NCBI GenBank assembly: GCA_964400105.1
Contig: CAYNTG010000003.1
Span: forward strand, 1 to 60,559
Reading direction: 5' to 3'
DNA length: 60,559 bases
From: CAYNTG01 sp964400105
GTDB lineage: Bacteria > UBP14 > UBA6098
Both the position numbers and the translations under genes were made by a program. Below are positions 35,089-44,531 of the stretch, one piece after another. Every line of letters begins with the position of its first letter. Within the stretch, counting starts at the first letter, position 1. Under the pieces are notes generated by a model. It did no database searches. It was not told the DNA's origin and saw only the letters and a list, made by a program, of their open reading frames with translations.

Positions 35089-37905
35089 TTAGAGGAAACG
35101 ATCTATTTTCGTCATGAGTTCATTGTATGTATATACCCTTTCGATTCCCACCGGAAGGGAATTTAAGAATACCCGGCCATAGCTGCGTGTGGCCATTCTT
35201 CGGTCGCAAATAATCAAAACACCGACATCCTCCTCGCCACGGATCAATCTTCCGGATCCCTGTCTAAATTTTATCACGGCCTGCGGAACGGTGTAGCTCG
35301 AAAATGGATCGCCTCCCCCGCGCTGAATCCGTTCGCATTGGCCGGCGATATATGGGTCGGTCGGCACCGCGAAAGGTATCTTTGTGAGGTAAAGAATCTG
35401 CAGCGCATCCCCGCGAACATCGACTCCCTGCCAGAAAGACTGGGTGCCGAGAAGCACGGATTCTTTGTCCGAGGTAAATTGCCTCGTGAGCTGGTTTCTC
35501 CCGCCGGATATCCCCTGCGCCATGACCAGGATTCCCTCCTGCTGAAGCTCCGGTGCGACTATCGAATAGACCTGTCGAAGTGCGGCATAGCTGGTGAATA
35601 GCCCCAGCGAACCGGCACGCGTTTTTTTGCTAATCTTGGTTATCATCTCCGAGAGTTTCGGGATGTAATCTCGCGAGTTCGGTTCCGGAATGAAATCCGG
35701 TAAAATCACGAGAAGCTGGGCGGAGAAATCGTATGGACTGCCGAGTCTCAATGTGACTAAACGCTCTGGTTCGAGAAAGCTCAAGCCCAACCTCTCCTCG
35801 AAGAAATCGAAGCTATCGCCGACGGACATCGTCGCGCTGGTCAGGACTATGGATTTTTTTTGCGAATGAAGCGCCTCGAACATCCTCTCTGCGATATCCA
35901 GCGGCGCCCAGCAGATCTTGCTGTCAATGGAATCCTGCCGGGGTGGGGATTCCCACCAGTAAACCGCGTCGGGACTCGTTGGCTTGGACATGAAAGACAA
36001 CGCCTCCGAAACCTCGACGAGCATCGAGATTTGCCCCGATATTTCGTGTTGGAGCGTGTTCATTGTCTCGTCTTCGTCTTCCGGCATGGAACTCAGGATG
36101 AGACCGATGCTATCGACGAACCGTTTCGTTTCCTTTGCGAGAGACTCGATTTCGCTACTTAAAAAATCGAATACCTCCTCGCCGGGATAGAATCGTTGCT
36201 TGAGCGAATAGGGGGCATCGCGCCAGCTGTATTGTCGTTGAAGCTGGTTTGTCAGAGCCGTGAATACCGATTCCACCTTGTTCCGCAGATGGACAACCTG
36301 CGACGTGCATGAATCGAAGAGCGTCAAAAACTCTTCATTTGGCTGGGCGAATCTTTCGGTGCATTTTAATAAACTGTTGAGCAAACCCTTATTTGTCAAG
36401 CGTTCTTGATGGAGTTCGTTGAGAGCGGATGTGAGGTTCCACGTTGTAATCTGTGATCCGAAATAATCGGCGGCGACCCCCTCGATATCGTGGGCTTCGT
36501 CGATAATAGCATGATGATACTCGCCCAAAACGGAGGCATCGCCGATCTCCGCGAGGAGCAGAGAGTGGTTCACGACAACGATCTGTGCCTCTGTAACCGC
36601 CGACCGAACGCGGTTTAAAAAGCATTTTTGGCGAAAGGGACATCGACGCCCCAGACACGAGATCGCCTCGCTACGAATCCGCAGCCAAAGTGCGGGATGT
36701 CTTTTCACATAAAACGAGCTAACCTCGGCGACATCCCCCGATTCGGTCTCGCTCGACCAGACGAGAAGCTGTGCCAGAGCCGATCTGTCGTCGTAGCTCA
36801 TCGATGTGAAATCCGCGAGCAGCCGGTTGAAGCGGTTGAGGCAGAGATAATTGCCCCTTCCTTTCAAAAGTATCGCGCGAAAATCAAAAGGTAATATTTT
36901 TCGTAGTGTTGGGATATCTTTGAAGAAAAGTTGTTCCTGCAAGTTTTTTGTTCTGGTAGATACAACGATCTTTTCCCCTCGATTTGCGGCGAATACTATC
37001 GATGGCAAAAGATATGCAAACGATTTTCCCGTTCCGGTTCCAGCCTCGATAATCAGGAATAAATCGTATTGAAGGCTATCGTGAACCGCTTTGGCCATCT
37101 CGATCTGGACATCGCGAACCACGAACCCCTCGAGATTCTCTTTCATCGGGGATTCCGGGCCGAGAAAGGCCTCGATGTCGCTCTCGGTCATATTGCATCG
37201 TGTGGGATCGGACGGCATTCCGACGATATTCTGGAAATCTGCGGATCCTGACGGATCGATTTGCGGAGGGGTCTTTTTCGCCGCTTTTGCGAACGGCCGC
37301 GCCGCCGATGTCCATGTTGTGAGCTTGATATTGCCGCTGGAAGAGATGAGCATCTCGAGCAGGCGCGATGTTCGGTCGTCGAGGCTGAGGAGCTTTTGCC
37401 ACAGCTTCTTCGCAACCCCGGCGGTTGCCGCAGCATCGTCCCCCGCCCGGTGCGCCGATTCGAGCGCGACGGAGAAAAGAGCTGCAAGTGCACCAAGCGA
37501 GTGTCCCAAGGCGCGCGGATACAGCACCTGCGATATCGGAAGCGTATCGATTCTCTTGCCCGACCATGCCTGGACACCAACCTCCAGCGACCGCGCCGCG
37601 ATCATCCCGATATCGAAATCGACATTGTGGCCAAGTATCGCGCTGTCGCCGACGAACTCGCGGAGTTTTGTCATGGCCTCTTTTTCCGATGGCGCACCCC
37701 GAACCATCCCGTCGGTGATACCTGTGAACCGCGAGATGGCGTATGGTATAGGAATTTTGGGATCGACGAGGGTGACGAATTTTTCCGTGATCTCGCCATC
37801 GACGAGGTTAAGCGCGGCGATCTCCGTAATTCGGTCGCGGCCAAAATCGAGGCCGGTGGTCTCGATATCGATTACTACGAGTTTCTTTTCGTTCAGCGGA
37901 TTCAT
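35089..37905 (-). CDS. dinG: Exonuclease-DinG family helicase fusion
   Basis: A 938-residue fusion. Residues 1-190 are a DnaQ-type 3'-5' exonuclease (VIDIETTGLDFG with the first Asp-Glu, GHNVDFDIGM as motif II, HRAGDDAAAT as motif III). The rest is an XPD/DinG-type superfamily 2 helicase: Walker A in EAGTGTGKSFAYLLP, DEAH box in IIDEAHDIEG, and cysteines in NYLCLNRF and SCLGRRCPFRQKC placed as in the iron-sulphur cluster of DinG/XPD. Motif VI is RQGSGRLIR. This DnaQ-DinG order is known from Gram-positive bacteria. It probably unwinds and trims DNA during repair. Confidence 0.92.
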   Translation of the reverse strand: MNPLNEKKLVVIDIETTGLDFGRDRITEIAALNLVDGEITEKFVTLVDPKIPIPYAISRFTGITDGMVRGAPSEKEAMTKLREFVGDSAILGHNVDFDIGMIAARSLEVGVQAWSGKRIDTLPISQVLYPRALGHSLGALAALFSVALESAHRAGDDAAATAGVAKKLWQKLLSLDDRTSRLLEMLISSSGNIKLTTWTSAARPFAKAAKKTPPQIDPSGSADFQNIVGMPSDPTRCNMTESDIEAFLGPESPMKENLEGFVVRDVQIEMAKAVHDSLQYDLFLIIEAGTGTGKSFAYLLPSIVFAANRGEKIVVSTRTKNLQEQLFFKDIPTLRKILPFDFRAILLKGRGNYLCLNRFNRLLADFTSMSYDDRSALAQLLVWSSETESGDVAEVSSFYVKRHPALWLRIRSEAISCLGRRCPFRQKCFLNRVRSAVTEAQIVVVNHSLLLAEIGDASVLGEYHHAIIDEAHDIEGVAADYFGSQITTWNLTSALNELHQERLTNKGLLNSLLKCTERFAQPNEEFLTLFDSCTSQVVHLRNKVESVFTALTNQLQRQYSWRDAPYSLKQRFYPGEEVFDFLSSEIESLAKETKRFVDSIGLILSSMPEDEDETMNTLQHEISGQISMLVEVSEALSFMSKPTSPDAVYWWESPPRQDSIDSKICWAPLDIAERMFEALHSQKKSIVLTSATMSVGDSFDFFEERLGLSFLEPERLVTLRLGSPYDFSAQLLVILPDFIPEPNSRDYIPKLSEMITKISKKTRAGSLGLFTSYAALRQVYSIVAPELQQEGILVMAQGISGGRNQLTRQFTSDKESVLLGTQSFWQGVDVRGDALQILYLTKIPFAVPTDPYIAGQCERIQRGGGDPFSSYTVPQAVIKFRQGSGRLIRGEEDVGVLIICDRRMATRSYGRVFLNSLPVGIERVYTYNELMTKIDRFL

Positions 37906-38090
37906 AATTCAGAAGATAAACCTGCAAATATCTGTTCGCAATGGAAAAAGAGCGTGCGCAAAATCGCAATCTGCGGTAAGTTTCGTTTCACTCGTCCCAA
38001 GACTTGCCCACCCGTGGGGTCTGTGGATAGGGCAATGACAAGTTTATCATTGCATCACTTTGTAAAGGTTTATAATCGTTTTTTCAGTCT

Positions 38091-39095
38091 CTATTCTTTA
38101 TTCTTTGTTTTTTTCCTTTTTTTCAGGACTTCTTTTTCTTCGGACGATCCCGGTTCGGTCATCAAAAGTTCGACATCGACCGGAGAAGTGCTTCGAGAAT
38201 ATTCAGCATATTCATCCATCGGTTCGTTTTCGCTCATAATGAAATCGAGATCTATTCTCTGGCTTTGAGATAGTTCCTGTTCATCGAAATCGTCTTTGCC
38301 TTCGATAATGGAATCGATTTTCAATCTATCCGGATCGAATGCGAGATGAATATTGAAAATCTTGCCGTGTCCCTCCGTGTCGAGTCTTTTTTCCTCTTCT
38401 GTAAGCGGAGTAACGCGGATAATCAGCGTTTCATTGAAAAATCTGATCCTTTTAATCGCCGCCATAACAAGCTCGCGGCGATATGACAGACTGTAGTTCT
38501 GCATTTCCTCGAAAGATTCCGTTAAAAATATCGGCGCAAAAAGCTCGCTTTTTTCAGGGTGTTTGCTGTGAATACCTGATAATCTATCGCGTAGCTTTTC
38601 GGTTTTTTCCTCGATATCGATTAACTCCCGTAAAATATTGTCCCTGTTAAAACCGGCGTGCGACAGAAGTTCTAAAAGAAATCCACGCCGCTCGTCCATC
38701 TTTTCGATCTCTTTAAAATTCGATTCGAGGGGTTTAATAAGCGATGGATCCCCCTTGAAATCGGTATAAAAGCCCTTGATACGGTTGTATATGAATTTGA
38801 GAATCTTTCCATCGATAAACTGGTATCGATGGATGTTGCTCGGTGCGCAACGGCGATGGCAGCCGTAGAACAGCTTTGGGTTCTCTTCCCGACCGGTTAA
38901 AGAAAATGGGCTGTATAGCGCCATCCGTTGGCTGCAATATCCGCAAACAAAGAATGTTTGCTTCTCGAGCAGCGTCCAGTGGCGACCGGGTATTCGCACA
39001 TTAATAAGCCGGTCGCGAAAATGCGTGAACCGCTTTTGGCGAATGTAGTCGATATCCTCGTGCTTCTTTTGCTCTTTACGGTCGATTCTTGCCAT
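38091..39095 (-). CDS. Orphan serine-recombinase C-terminal domain protein
   Basis: A 334-residue protein that looks like the DNA-binding half of a large serine recombinase without its catalytic resolvase domain. It has a recombinase zinc ribbon (CGYCSQRM at about residue 47, YGCHRRC about 75-81). A long coiled-coil helix spans roughly 105-170, and SYRRELVMAAIKRIRFFNETLIIRV matches the conserved C-terminal end of those enzymes. The conserved Ser nucleophile region and its arginines are absent. The N-terminal ~35 residues are basic and unlike a resolvase domain. The tail is acidic then ends in KKRKKTKNKE. I use the ATG at 39095; a GTG at 39107 is possible. It may be a domesticated DNA-binding protein or a deletion remnant. 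Confidence 0.6.
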   Translation of the reverse strand: MARIDRKEQKKHEDIDYIRQKRFTHFRDRLINVRIPGRHWTLLEKQTFFVCGYCSQRMALYSPFSLTGREENPKLFYGCHRRCAPSNIHRYQFIDGKILKFIYNRIKGFYTDFKGDPSLIKPLESNFKEIEKMDERRGFLLELLSHAGFNRDNILRELIDIEEKTEKLRDRLSGIHSKHPEKSELFAPIFLTESFEEMQNYSLSYRRELVMAAIKRIRFFNETLIIRVTPLTEEEKRLDTEGHGKIFNIHLAFDPDRLKIDSIIEGKDDFDEQELSQSQRIDLDFIMSENEPMDEYAEYSRSTSPVDVELLMTEPGSSEEKEVLKKRKKTKNKE

Positions 39096-39251
39096 ATTTT
39101 TTTGCACAGTTAGATACTACATATATTCTTAAAATATAGAGATTTAATAATTATTTTCAATTCATTCTTCACATGCGATCCAAAGCGTTTGATAAATCGC
39201 CTTGTAAAAACCGTTTTTGAATACTATTTTGTATTAGAAAGGAAGATAAAA

Positions 39252-39620
39252 ATGTATATGATAAAGGTAACCGGCGATTTTTCCGCCGCACACAGCATCG
39301 AGGGATACCCCGGCGATTGCGCGAGGCTCCACGGCCATAATTGGAAGGTCTCCGCCACTATCCGTGCGAACGACCTCGACGAATTGGGGCTTTCTTGCGA
39401 TTTCCGCGTTGCGAAATCTATATTAAACGAAGCGCTTGACGAACTCGACCATCGGTTTTTGAACGAGCATCCGTGGCTTGCCGGCGGAAACCCGACATCG
39501 GAGCGTATTGCAAAGGCGATCTTCGGCCGGATCGCATCGAAGCTCCCTGAAGGACTGGCTCTCGAATCGGTGGAAGTCTTCGAGTCGGATCGCTCCAGCG
39601 TCGAATATCGGGAGGACTGA
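39252..39620 (+). CDS. queD: 6-carboxy-5,6,7,8-tetrahydropterin synthase QueD
   Basis: A pterin synthase-fold enzyme of 122 residues in the preQ0 pathway. It converts 7,8-dihydroneopterin triphosphate to 6-carboxytetrahydropterin. The zinc-binding histidines are H14 (FSAAHSI), H27 and H29 (RLHGHNW), and the catalytic Cys is C23 (GDCARL). The start at 39252 follows GGAAG; a longer frame upstream has no ribosome site. Its stop is 2 bases before the TTG of queE, so queD-queE-queC is one unit. I saw no preQ1-type riboswitch in the leader. Confidence 0.93.
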   Translation: MYMIKVTGDFSAAHSIEGYPGDCARLHGHNWKVSATIRANDLDELGLSCDFRVAKSILNEALDELDHRFLNEHPWLAGGNPTSERIAKAIFGRIASKLPEGLALESVEVFESDRSSVEYRED

Positions 39621-39622
39621 AC

Positions 39623-40246
39623 TTGCTTCCGGTCAGCGAAATCGTAGAGACCATTATTGGAGAAGAGCCGTGCGCCGGGTTTCCATGTGCGCTCGTCCGG
39701 CTTTCCGGATGCAACCTCGACTGCGCGTGGTGCGATACACCTCTGCGCGACAAAGTATCGAGGGAGTATTCCATCTCGGAGTTGGTCGATATCGTGGAAA
39801 AATCCGGGCGGCCGTGGGCGCTTATCACCGGCGGCGAACCCCTTATGAATCCGAAAACTCCGCAACTTGTCGAATCTATCTTGAATGCGGGGATTTCTGT
39901 CCTCGTCGAAACGAACGGAACATTCGATATCGGCGCGCTGCCGAAGGCTGCGGTCAAATCGGTGGATATAAAAACGCCATCGAGCGGTTTCGCCGGGAGC
40001 TTTCTCGAAAGCAATATTGACCTTCTCGGTCCGCACGATGCAATTAAATTCGTTATAGCCGACCGGGCGGATTTCGACTGGGCGGTTTCCGAGGCGGAAA
40101 GGCTCGGCATCTTCGGTCGAAAACAGGTTGTCTTTTCACCCGTCGCCAACAGATTATCCCCATCAATTCTCGCAAAATGGATAATGGATAGTCGCAAACC
40201 GGCGAGGCTTTCCGTTCAATTGCACAAAATATTGGGTTTACCGTAA
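39623..40246 (+). CDS. queE: 7-carboxy-7-deazaguanine synthase QueE
   Basis: A radical SAM enzyme of 207 residues that turns 6-carboxytetrahydropterin into 7-carboxy-7-deazaguanine. The cluster motif CNLDCAWC (C30, C34, C37) has CxxxCxxC spacing, followed by TGGEPLMNP for SAM binding and VETNGTF. It starts with TTG at 39623, decided by a GGAGG at 39611-39615 that overlaps the end of queD. The middle gene of the queD-queE-queC unit. Confidence 0.93.
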   Translation: MLPVSEIVETIIGEEPCAGFPCALVRLSGCNLDCAWCDTPLRDKVSREYSISELVDIVEKSGRPWALITGGEPLMNPKTPQLVESILNAGISVLVETNGTFDIGALPKAAVKSVDIKTPSSGFAGSFLESNIDLLGPHDAIKFVIADRADFDWAVSEAERLGIFGRKQVVFSPVANRLSPSILAKWIMDSRKPARLSVQLHKILGLP

Positions 40247-40266
40247 CATAAAATTTTAAGGAAGAT

Positions 40267-40947
40267 ATGAGCGGAAAAAAAAGAGCGATAGTCCTACATT
40301 CCGGCGGAATCGATTCGACCGTCACGGCTGCTATTGCCAAGCGTGATGGATACGAGCTTTATTTGCTTCATTTCGACTACGGACAGCTCACGGAAATCAA
40401 AGAGAGGTCTTGCTTTACCGCTATCGGCAAGGTTTTTAAGGCCAAGAAACAGGAGATCGCGAATGTCAAATTCTTGAAATGGATCGGTCATTCGAGCCTC
40501 ACCGATCCAAAGCTGCATATTCCAACTAACTCAGACGATTATAACGAAAAAATTCCGAACACGTATGTCCCATATCGAAATGGTATATTCATCTCGCTCG
40601 CTGCAGCATGGGCCGAAACGGTCGGAGCAGAGGCGATATTCCTCGGAGTTATGCAGGAGGACGGCCCCGGATATCCAGATACAACGGAGGAATTCATCCT
40701 TGCGGCGGAAAATGCGATCAACATCGGCCGTCGCCCGGAATCGGCGTGCAAAATATTAACACCGATTATACACATGACAAAAGCAGAAGTGGTAAAGCTC
40801 GGCATCGAGCTTCTTGTGCCATTCGGAATGACGTGGAGCTGCTATACGAACGATGAAGTTGCCTGTGGCGTGTGTCAAAGCTGCATCATGCGTCTCCGGG
40901 CGTTCGAGGAGGCCGGTTTTGAGGACCCGATTAGGTATAGTATTTAA
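40267..40947 (+). CDS. queC: 7-cyano-7-deazaguanine synthase QueC
   Basis: An adenine-nucleotide alpha-hydrolase-type enzyme of 226 residues that makes preQ0 from carboxydeazaguanine, ammonia and ATP. The PP-loop motif SGGIDST is at residues 12-18, and the zinc cluster is formed by the cysteines in SCYTNDEVACGVCQSC near residues 195-210. It is 20 bases after queE. QueF and Tgt are not in the window, so whether preQ0 goes to queuosine or to modified DNA bases cannot be told here. Confidence 0.94.
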   Translation: MSGKKRAIVLHSGGIDSTVTAAIAKRDGYELYLLHFDYGQLTEIKERSCFTAIGKVFKAKKQEIANVKFLKWIGHSSLTDPKLHIPTNSDDYNEKIPNTYVPYRNGIFISLAAAWAETVGAEAIFLGVMQEDGPGYPDTTEEFILAAENAINIGRRPESACKILTPIIHMTKAEVVKLGIELLVPFGMTWSCYTNDEVACGVCQSCIMRLRAFEEAGFEDPIRYSI

Positions 40948-40981
40948 TCGAAGTGACAAAGTAACACATTAAGGAGAACCG

Positions 40982-43096
40982 TTGCGAAAGATCAACTTCC
41001 TGTTTGCCGTTCATCTTCATCAACCTGTGGGGAATTTTGACGAAGTGTTTGAATATGCCACCGGGTCGGCGTATCTCCCATTTCTCGAGATCATGCACGG
41101 GAACCCCGATTTTACTCTGGCGTTTCACGCTTCCGGGCCTTTATGGGAGTATTGGGAGAAAAACAATCCCGGTATATTCGATCTGGTTGGGGAGATGGTC
41201 GAACGCAAACAGATGGAGCTTTTGGGAGGCGGTTTTTACGAGCCGATCCTCGCGGTCATTCCACGAAGAGACGCCCTCGCTCAGATCGAGACTATGGCCG
41301 ATTATCTCGATGGTAAATTCGGCGTTCGCCCTCGCGGGATTTGGCTCACCGAGAGGATATGGGAGCCGCATCTTCCCGGCCTGCTATTCGATGCCGGAGT
41401 CGAATATACGCTCGCCGACGATTATCATTTTAAGTGCACGGGCCTGGTTGGCGAGAAGCTACTGGGTCATTATATTACGGAAGATTCCGGCCATTCGGTG
41501 AATATCTTTCCGATATCGCAGGACCTTCGATATCTGATTCCGTTTTCGAAGCCCGATGAAGCCGTCGATTTTCTTATTCGTTACGCTGACGAAAGTGGTC
41601 GGCGCGCGCTGGTTTTCGGCGACGACGGTGAAAAATTCGGCCTTTGGCCGGGGACATCGAAATGGGTTTGGGACGAGGGGTGGATGAAAAAATTCGTCGA
41701 TGGAATACTTTCCAACAACAAGGCAATAAAGCTCCGGCGTTTCGATGAATGGATCGACGAAAATGCGCCGATGGGACAGGTTTATCTTCCGGCTACGAGC
41801 TATTTCGAGATGGGCGAATGGGCATTGCCTGCCGACCTCTCCGCGAGATTCTCCGAAAAGGTCGAGAGCCTGCGCGATAATGGTGAAATCGAGGAATGGC
41901 GGCCATTTCTCAAGGGCGGTTTCTGGCGCGGCTTTTTGACAAAATACCCCGAATCGATGTGGATGCACAAAAGGATGCTTTTCGCCAGCCAAAAGGTTCT
42001 GGAGAGCGAGTCACCATCTAGCGAAGCCGCGATGGCGCTCTACCGGGCACAGTGCAACTGCGCTTATTGGCACGGCGTTTTCGGCGGGCTATATCTTCCA
42101 CATCTTCGGAGGGGTATCTACGACAATATCCTGCGTGCCGAGCGACTTCTCGCCGCCAACCGCAAGGAAATCGAGATAGTGCGCGAGGATTTAGATGTCG
42201 ATGGATTCGACGAGGTTTTTCTCGCCGCGGGCGATCTTCAGATATTTATCAAGCCGTCGGACGGCGGCAAGATCGCGGAGATCGATCTTTTAAAATTCGA
42301 GCGGAACATCACGGACACGCTCTCGCGAAGGCCGGAGGGGTATCATAATAAAGTGAAGGATGCCGACCGCGAACATGGCACCGATGCGACGGCATCGATA
42401 CACGATATCGTTCGGTCGAAGGAGGAGAATCTCGGTCGGCTACTGCATTATGATTGGTATAATCGGAGGTTTCTCGTCGATCATTTTCTCGGAGAGGGCA
42501 CAACCGCCGAGTCTTTCCGATCCGGCGATTTCCATGAAATCGGCGATTTCTCCAATACCCCTTACGATATAATCCTCGGCCCGGAGGAGGTTTCGCGCGG
42601 GGCGAAGGTCGTCCTGCGGCGTAACGGCGGTTTGTTCAGCGGCGACCATAGGACGCCGGTATATGTCGAAAAGGTGATCGTTCTTCGCCGCGACGGCAGC
42701 GCAATCGATGTCAAGTATATCGTGAAGAATCCAAATAATGATGCGCTCGATGTCCATTTCGCGGTCGAGACGCATTTTTCACTCATGAGCCGCGACAATC
42801 CCGGCACGCACTTTCATTTCCCGACCGACGAAAAGAAGAAGATCCGACCGGGTGAGATCGTCGAGTTTGAAAAGATCGACCACTACGATCTCAACGAAGA
42901 GGACGACGGTTTCGCTATCGGATGCGAGTTTTCAAAGGGCGGTTTGTGGATGTGGCCGGTGGAGACGATCAGCAACTCCGAGAGCGGTTTCGAGCGCGTT
43001 TATCAGGAGACGAGCCTGCTTCATCATTGGCGTTCGAGAATCCAGCCGCTTGAAAAATTCGAGGTCGAGCTTTCGTGGATCGTTCGCGATATATAG
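40982..43096 (+). CDS. GH57 alpha-glucanotransferase/amylase
   Basis: A 704-residue glycoside hydrolase of family 57, close to the 4-alpha-glucanotransferases. The (beta/alpha)7 barrel is at the N-terminus: HLHQPVGNF for region 1, WLTERIWEPHLP with the nucleophile Glu, and FGDDGEKFGLWPG with the acid/base Asp. The DUF1925/DUF1926-type beta domains lie C-terminal (RVYLPATSYFEMGEW-like segment, then the 410-700 part). No signal peptide, so cytoplasmic; it likely remodels glycogen or maltodextrins. The start is TTG at 40982, with AAGGAG 5-6 bases before it. It follows queC by 34 bases, perhaps in the same transcript. Confidence 0.9.
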   Translation: MRKINFLFAVHLHQPVGNFDEVFEYATGSAYLPFLEIMHGNPDFTLAFHASGPLWEYWEKNNPGIFDLVGEMVERKQMELLGGGFYEPILAVIPRRDALAQIETMADYLDGKFGVRPRGIWLTERIWEPHLPGLLFDAGVEYTLADDYHFKCTGLVGEKLLGHYITEDSGHSVNIFPISQDLRYLIPFSKPDEAVDFLIRYADESGRRALVFGDDGEKFGLWPGTSKWVWDEGWMKKFVDGILSNNKAIKLRRFDEWIDENAPMGQVYLPATSYFEMGEWALPADLSARFSEKVESLRDNGEIEEWRPFLKGGFWRGFLTKYPESMWMHKRMLFASQKVLESESPSSEAAMALYRAQCNCAYWHGVFGGLYLPHLRRGIYDNILRAERLLAANRKEIEIVREDLDVDGFDEVFLAAGDLQIFIKPSDGGKIAEIDLLKFERNITDTLSRRPEGYHNKVKDADREHGTDATASIHDIVRSKEENLGRLLHYDWYNRRFLVDHFLGEGTTAESFRSGDFHEIGDFSNTPYDIILGPEEVSRGAKVVLRRNGGLFSGDHRTPVYVEKVIVLRRDGSAIDVKYIVKNPNNDALDVHFAVETHFSLMSRDNPGTHFHFPTDEKKKIRPGEIVEFEKIDHYDLNEEDDGFAIGCEFSKGGLWMWPVETISNSESGFERVYQETSLLHHWRSRIQPLEKFEVELSWIVRDI

Positions 43097-43123
43097 CGTC
43101 AAGTGAACTATTTCCAAATGAGC

Positions 43124-43152
43124 TTGACGATTGAAATCATGGGCAATATATT
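43124..43152 (+). promoter_or_regulatory. Sigma70-type promoter of the class II aldolase gene
   Basis: TTGACG (43124-43129) and TATATT (43147-43152), each 5 of 6, are separated by exactly 17 bases. The start codon is 40 bases downstream with GGAGGAG before it. Confidence 0.6.
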
Positions 43153-43191
43153 GTTATAAGTCTGAATTTTAAAAAAACCGGAGGAGAAAGA

Positions 43192-44271
43192 ATGAGCGGA
43201 TACAGTAAATTACTCGATATGATCCCCGAAAATGTCAAAGCCGTAGTCGGCAACGACGTGAAAATCCCCGTTGTCAACTCGCGGCACGTATTCGATGCAC
43301 TTATCGACGAGCGGATGATCGTTATGGCATGTAACTGCCGAATCCCGTTCGTGATCCCCGGTATCATGCGCGCAGCGGAGGAACTCGATTCGGCGATGTG
43401 TTTCGAGCTTGCCAAAACCGAGGGCAATATCGACGGCGGTTATACGGCTCAAACTCCCGCGCAATACGCTTCTGCGATATTTCAGTATGCCAAAGAAACC
43501 GGCCTTTCAAAGCCATTTTTCGTCCATGCGGATCACACATCCGTGAAGGATACATCCGACGAGGAGTTCGACAGCTCCGCCGCGTTAATTCAGGCTCAAA
43601 TAAAAGCGGGTTACACGAGTTTCGCTATCGATGCATCTCACAATCCGCTTCCTGAGAATACCGATATAACAAAGCGCATCGCAAGGCCTATCACCGAGTA
43701 CGGATTCGGTCTCGAGGTGGAGGTCGGCGAGATCGCAGGCATGCTCGGCAAATTGACGACCGTCGATGAGGCGCTGTCATACATCGACGAACTCACCGAC
43801 GCCGGTCATTCCCCGAATCTCCTCGCGATATCCAACGGTTCGAAGCATGGCAATTACAAGGCCAGCGAGGAGGTTCACATCGACCTCGACCGCACCGGCG
43901 AGATATTCTCCGCAATTCGTCCCTACGGCGTTGCTATCGCGCAGCACGGAATCACCGGAACTCCGCTTTCGATGATCGGGAAATTCGCCGATTACGGTAT
44001 CCGCAAGGGCAATGTCGGAACTAATTGGCAGAACATCGCGCACGTCAACCTTCCAACGGATCTTTTCGAGCAAATGACATCATGGGCGGACGAGAACGGC
44101 GTCGATATCAAAAAAGCCACGCGTCATTTCAAGGCCGAACTCGATGCTATCGACAACAAATATAAGAAGAAGATCGCCGATGAGGCTTATATATCCGCAA
44201 AGGAATATATTACCGCGTTCCGTGCGGAGGGCAGCGCATCGCGGGTTTTCGAGTATTTCGAGTCGTTATAA
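43192..44271 (+). CDS. fba: Class II fructose-bisphosphate aldolase
   Basis: A zinc-dependent aldolase of 359 residues that splits fructose 1,6-bisphosphate in glycolysis or builds it in gluconeogenesis. The metal and base residues are in FFVHADHTSV (catalytic Asp with His), FAIDASHNPLPEN (Asp) and the His of AISNGSKHGN; IAQHGITGTPLS contains a further His and the phosphate-binding loop. The length is that of the longer fba/FbaA-like group. A related tagatose-bisphosphate aldolase specificity is not excluded. The gene stands alone behind its own promoter. Confidence 0.85.
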   Translation: MSGYSKLLDMIPENVKAVVGNDVKIPVVNSRHVFDALIDERMIVMACNCRIPFVIPGIMRAAEELDSAMCFELAKTEGNIDGGYTAQTPAQYASAIFQYAKETGLSKPFFVHADHTSVKDTSDEEFDSSAALIQAQIKAGYTSFAIDASHNPLPENTDITKRIARPITEYGFGLEVEVGEIAGMLGKLTTVDEALSYIDELTDAGHSPNLLAISNGSKHGNYKASEEVHIDLDRTGEIFSAIRPYGVAIAQHGITGTPLSMIGKFADYGIRKGNVGTNWQNIAHVNLPTDLFEQMTSWADENGVDIKKATRHFKAELDAIDNKYKKKIADEAYISAKEYITAFRAEGSASRVFEYFESL

Positions 44272-44320
44272 CGGCGCGCGGGCATGAAACCCGTTCTTAC
44301 GGGAATCATCTTTTCAAATC

Positions 44321-44413
44321 GTAGGGGAGGGCCTATGTGCACTTTAGTGGGGTGTCCGCGAACGGGAGCACACGTCCGTGGGATTTCCCTTCGGTCAATA
44401 GGTGCTCCACTAC
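44321..44413. repeat. Long imperfect inverted repeat, ~93 bp
   Basis: GTAGGGGAGGGCCTATGTG (44321-44339) pairs with CAATAGGTGCTCCACTAC at the right end (44396-44413) with a few mismatches. It is non-coding, between fba and the beta-helix gene. A CCCGT/ACGGG hairpin (44290-44303) lies just before it and may end the fba transcript. Confidence 0.5.
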
Positions 44414-44531
44414 GGGAATTTACATAGCCCCACTTTTTCTGAATCGTTCGCTTTAAAACTTTTAGCGCATCGAGGCTTGGAAAAAATCGATTCTACATTA
44501 TGTTGCAAATCAAATACAAATACATAAACGC

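Noticed and set aside
39120..39251. preQ1/preQ0 riboswitch upstream of queD
   Set aside because: I could not find an H-type pseudoknot or a recognisable aptamer core in the AT-rich leader; nothing beyond a ribosome site is supported.
44272..44531. Possible gene or insertion sequence end around 44280-44530
   Set aside because: The stretch is short and has only an imperfect inverted repeat and a weak hairpin; no transposase sequence or direct target duplication was seen.
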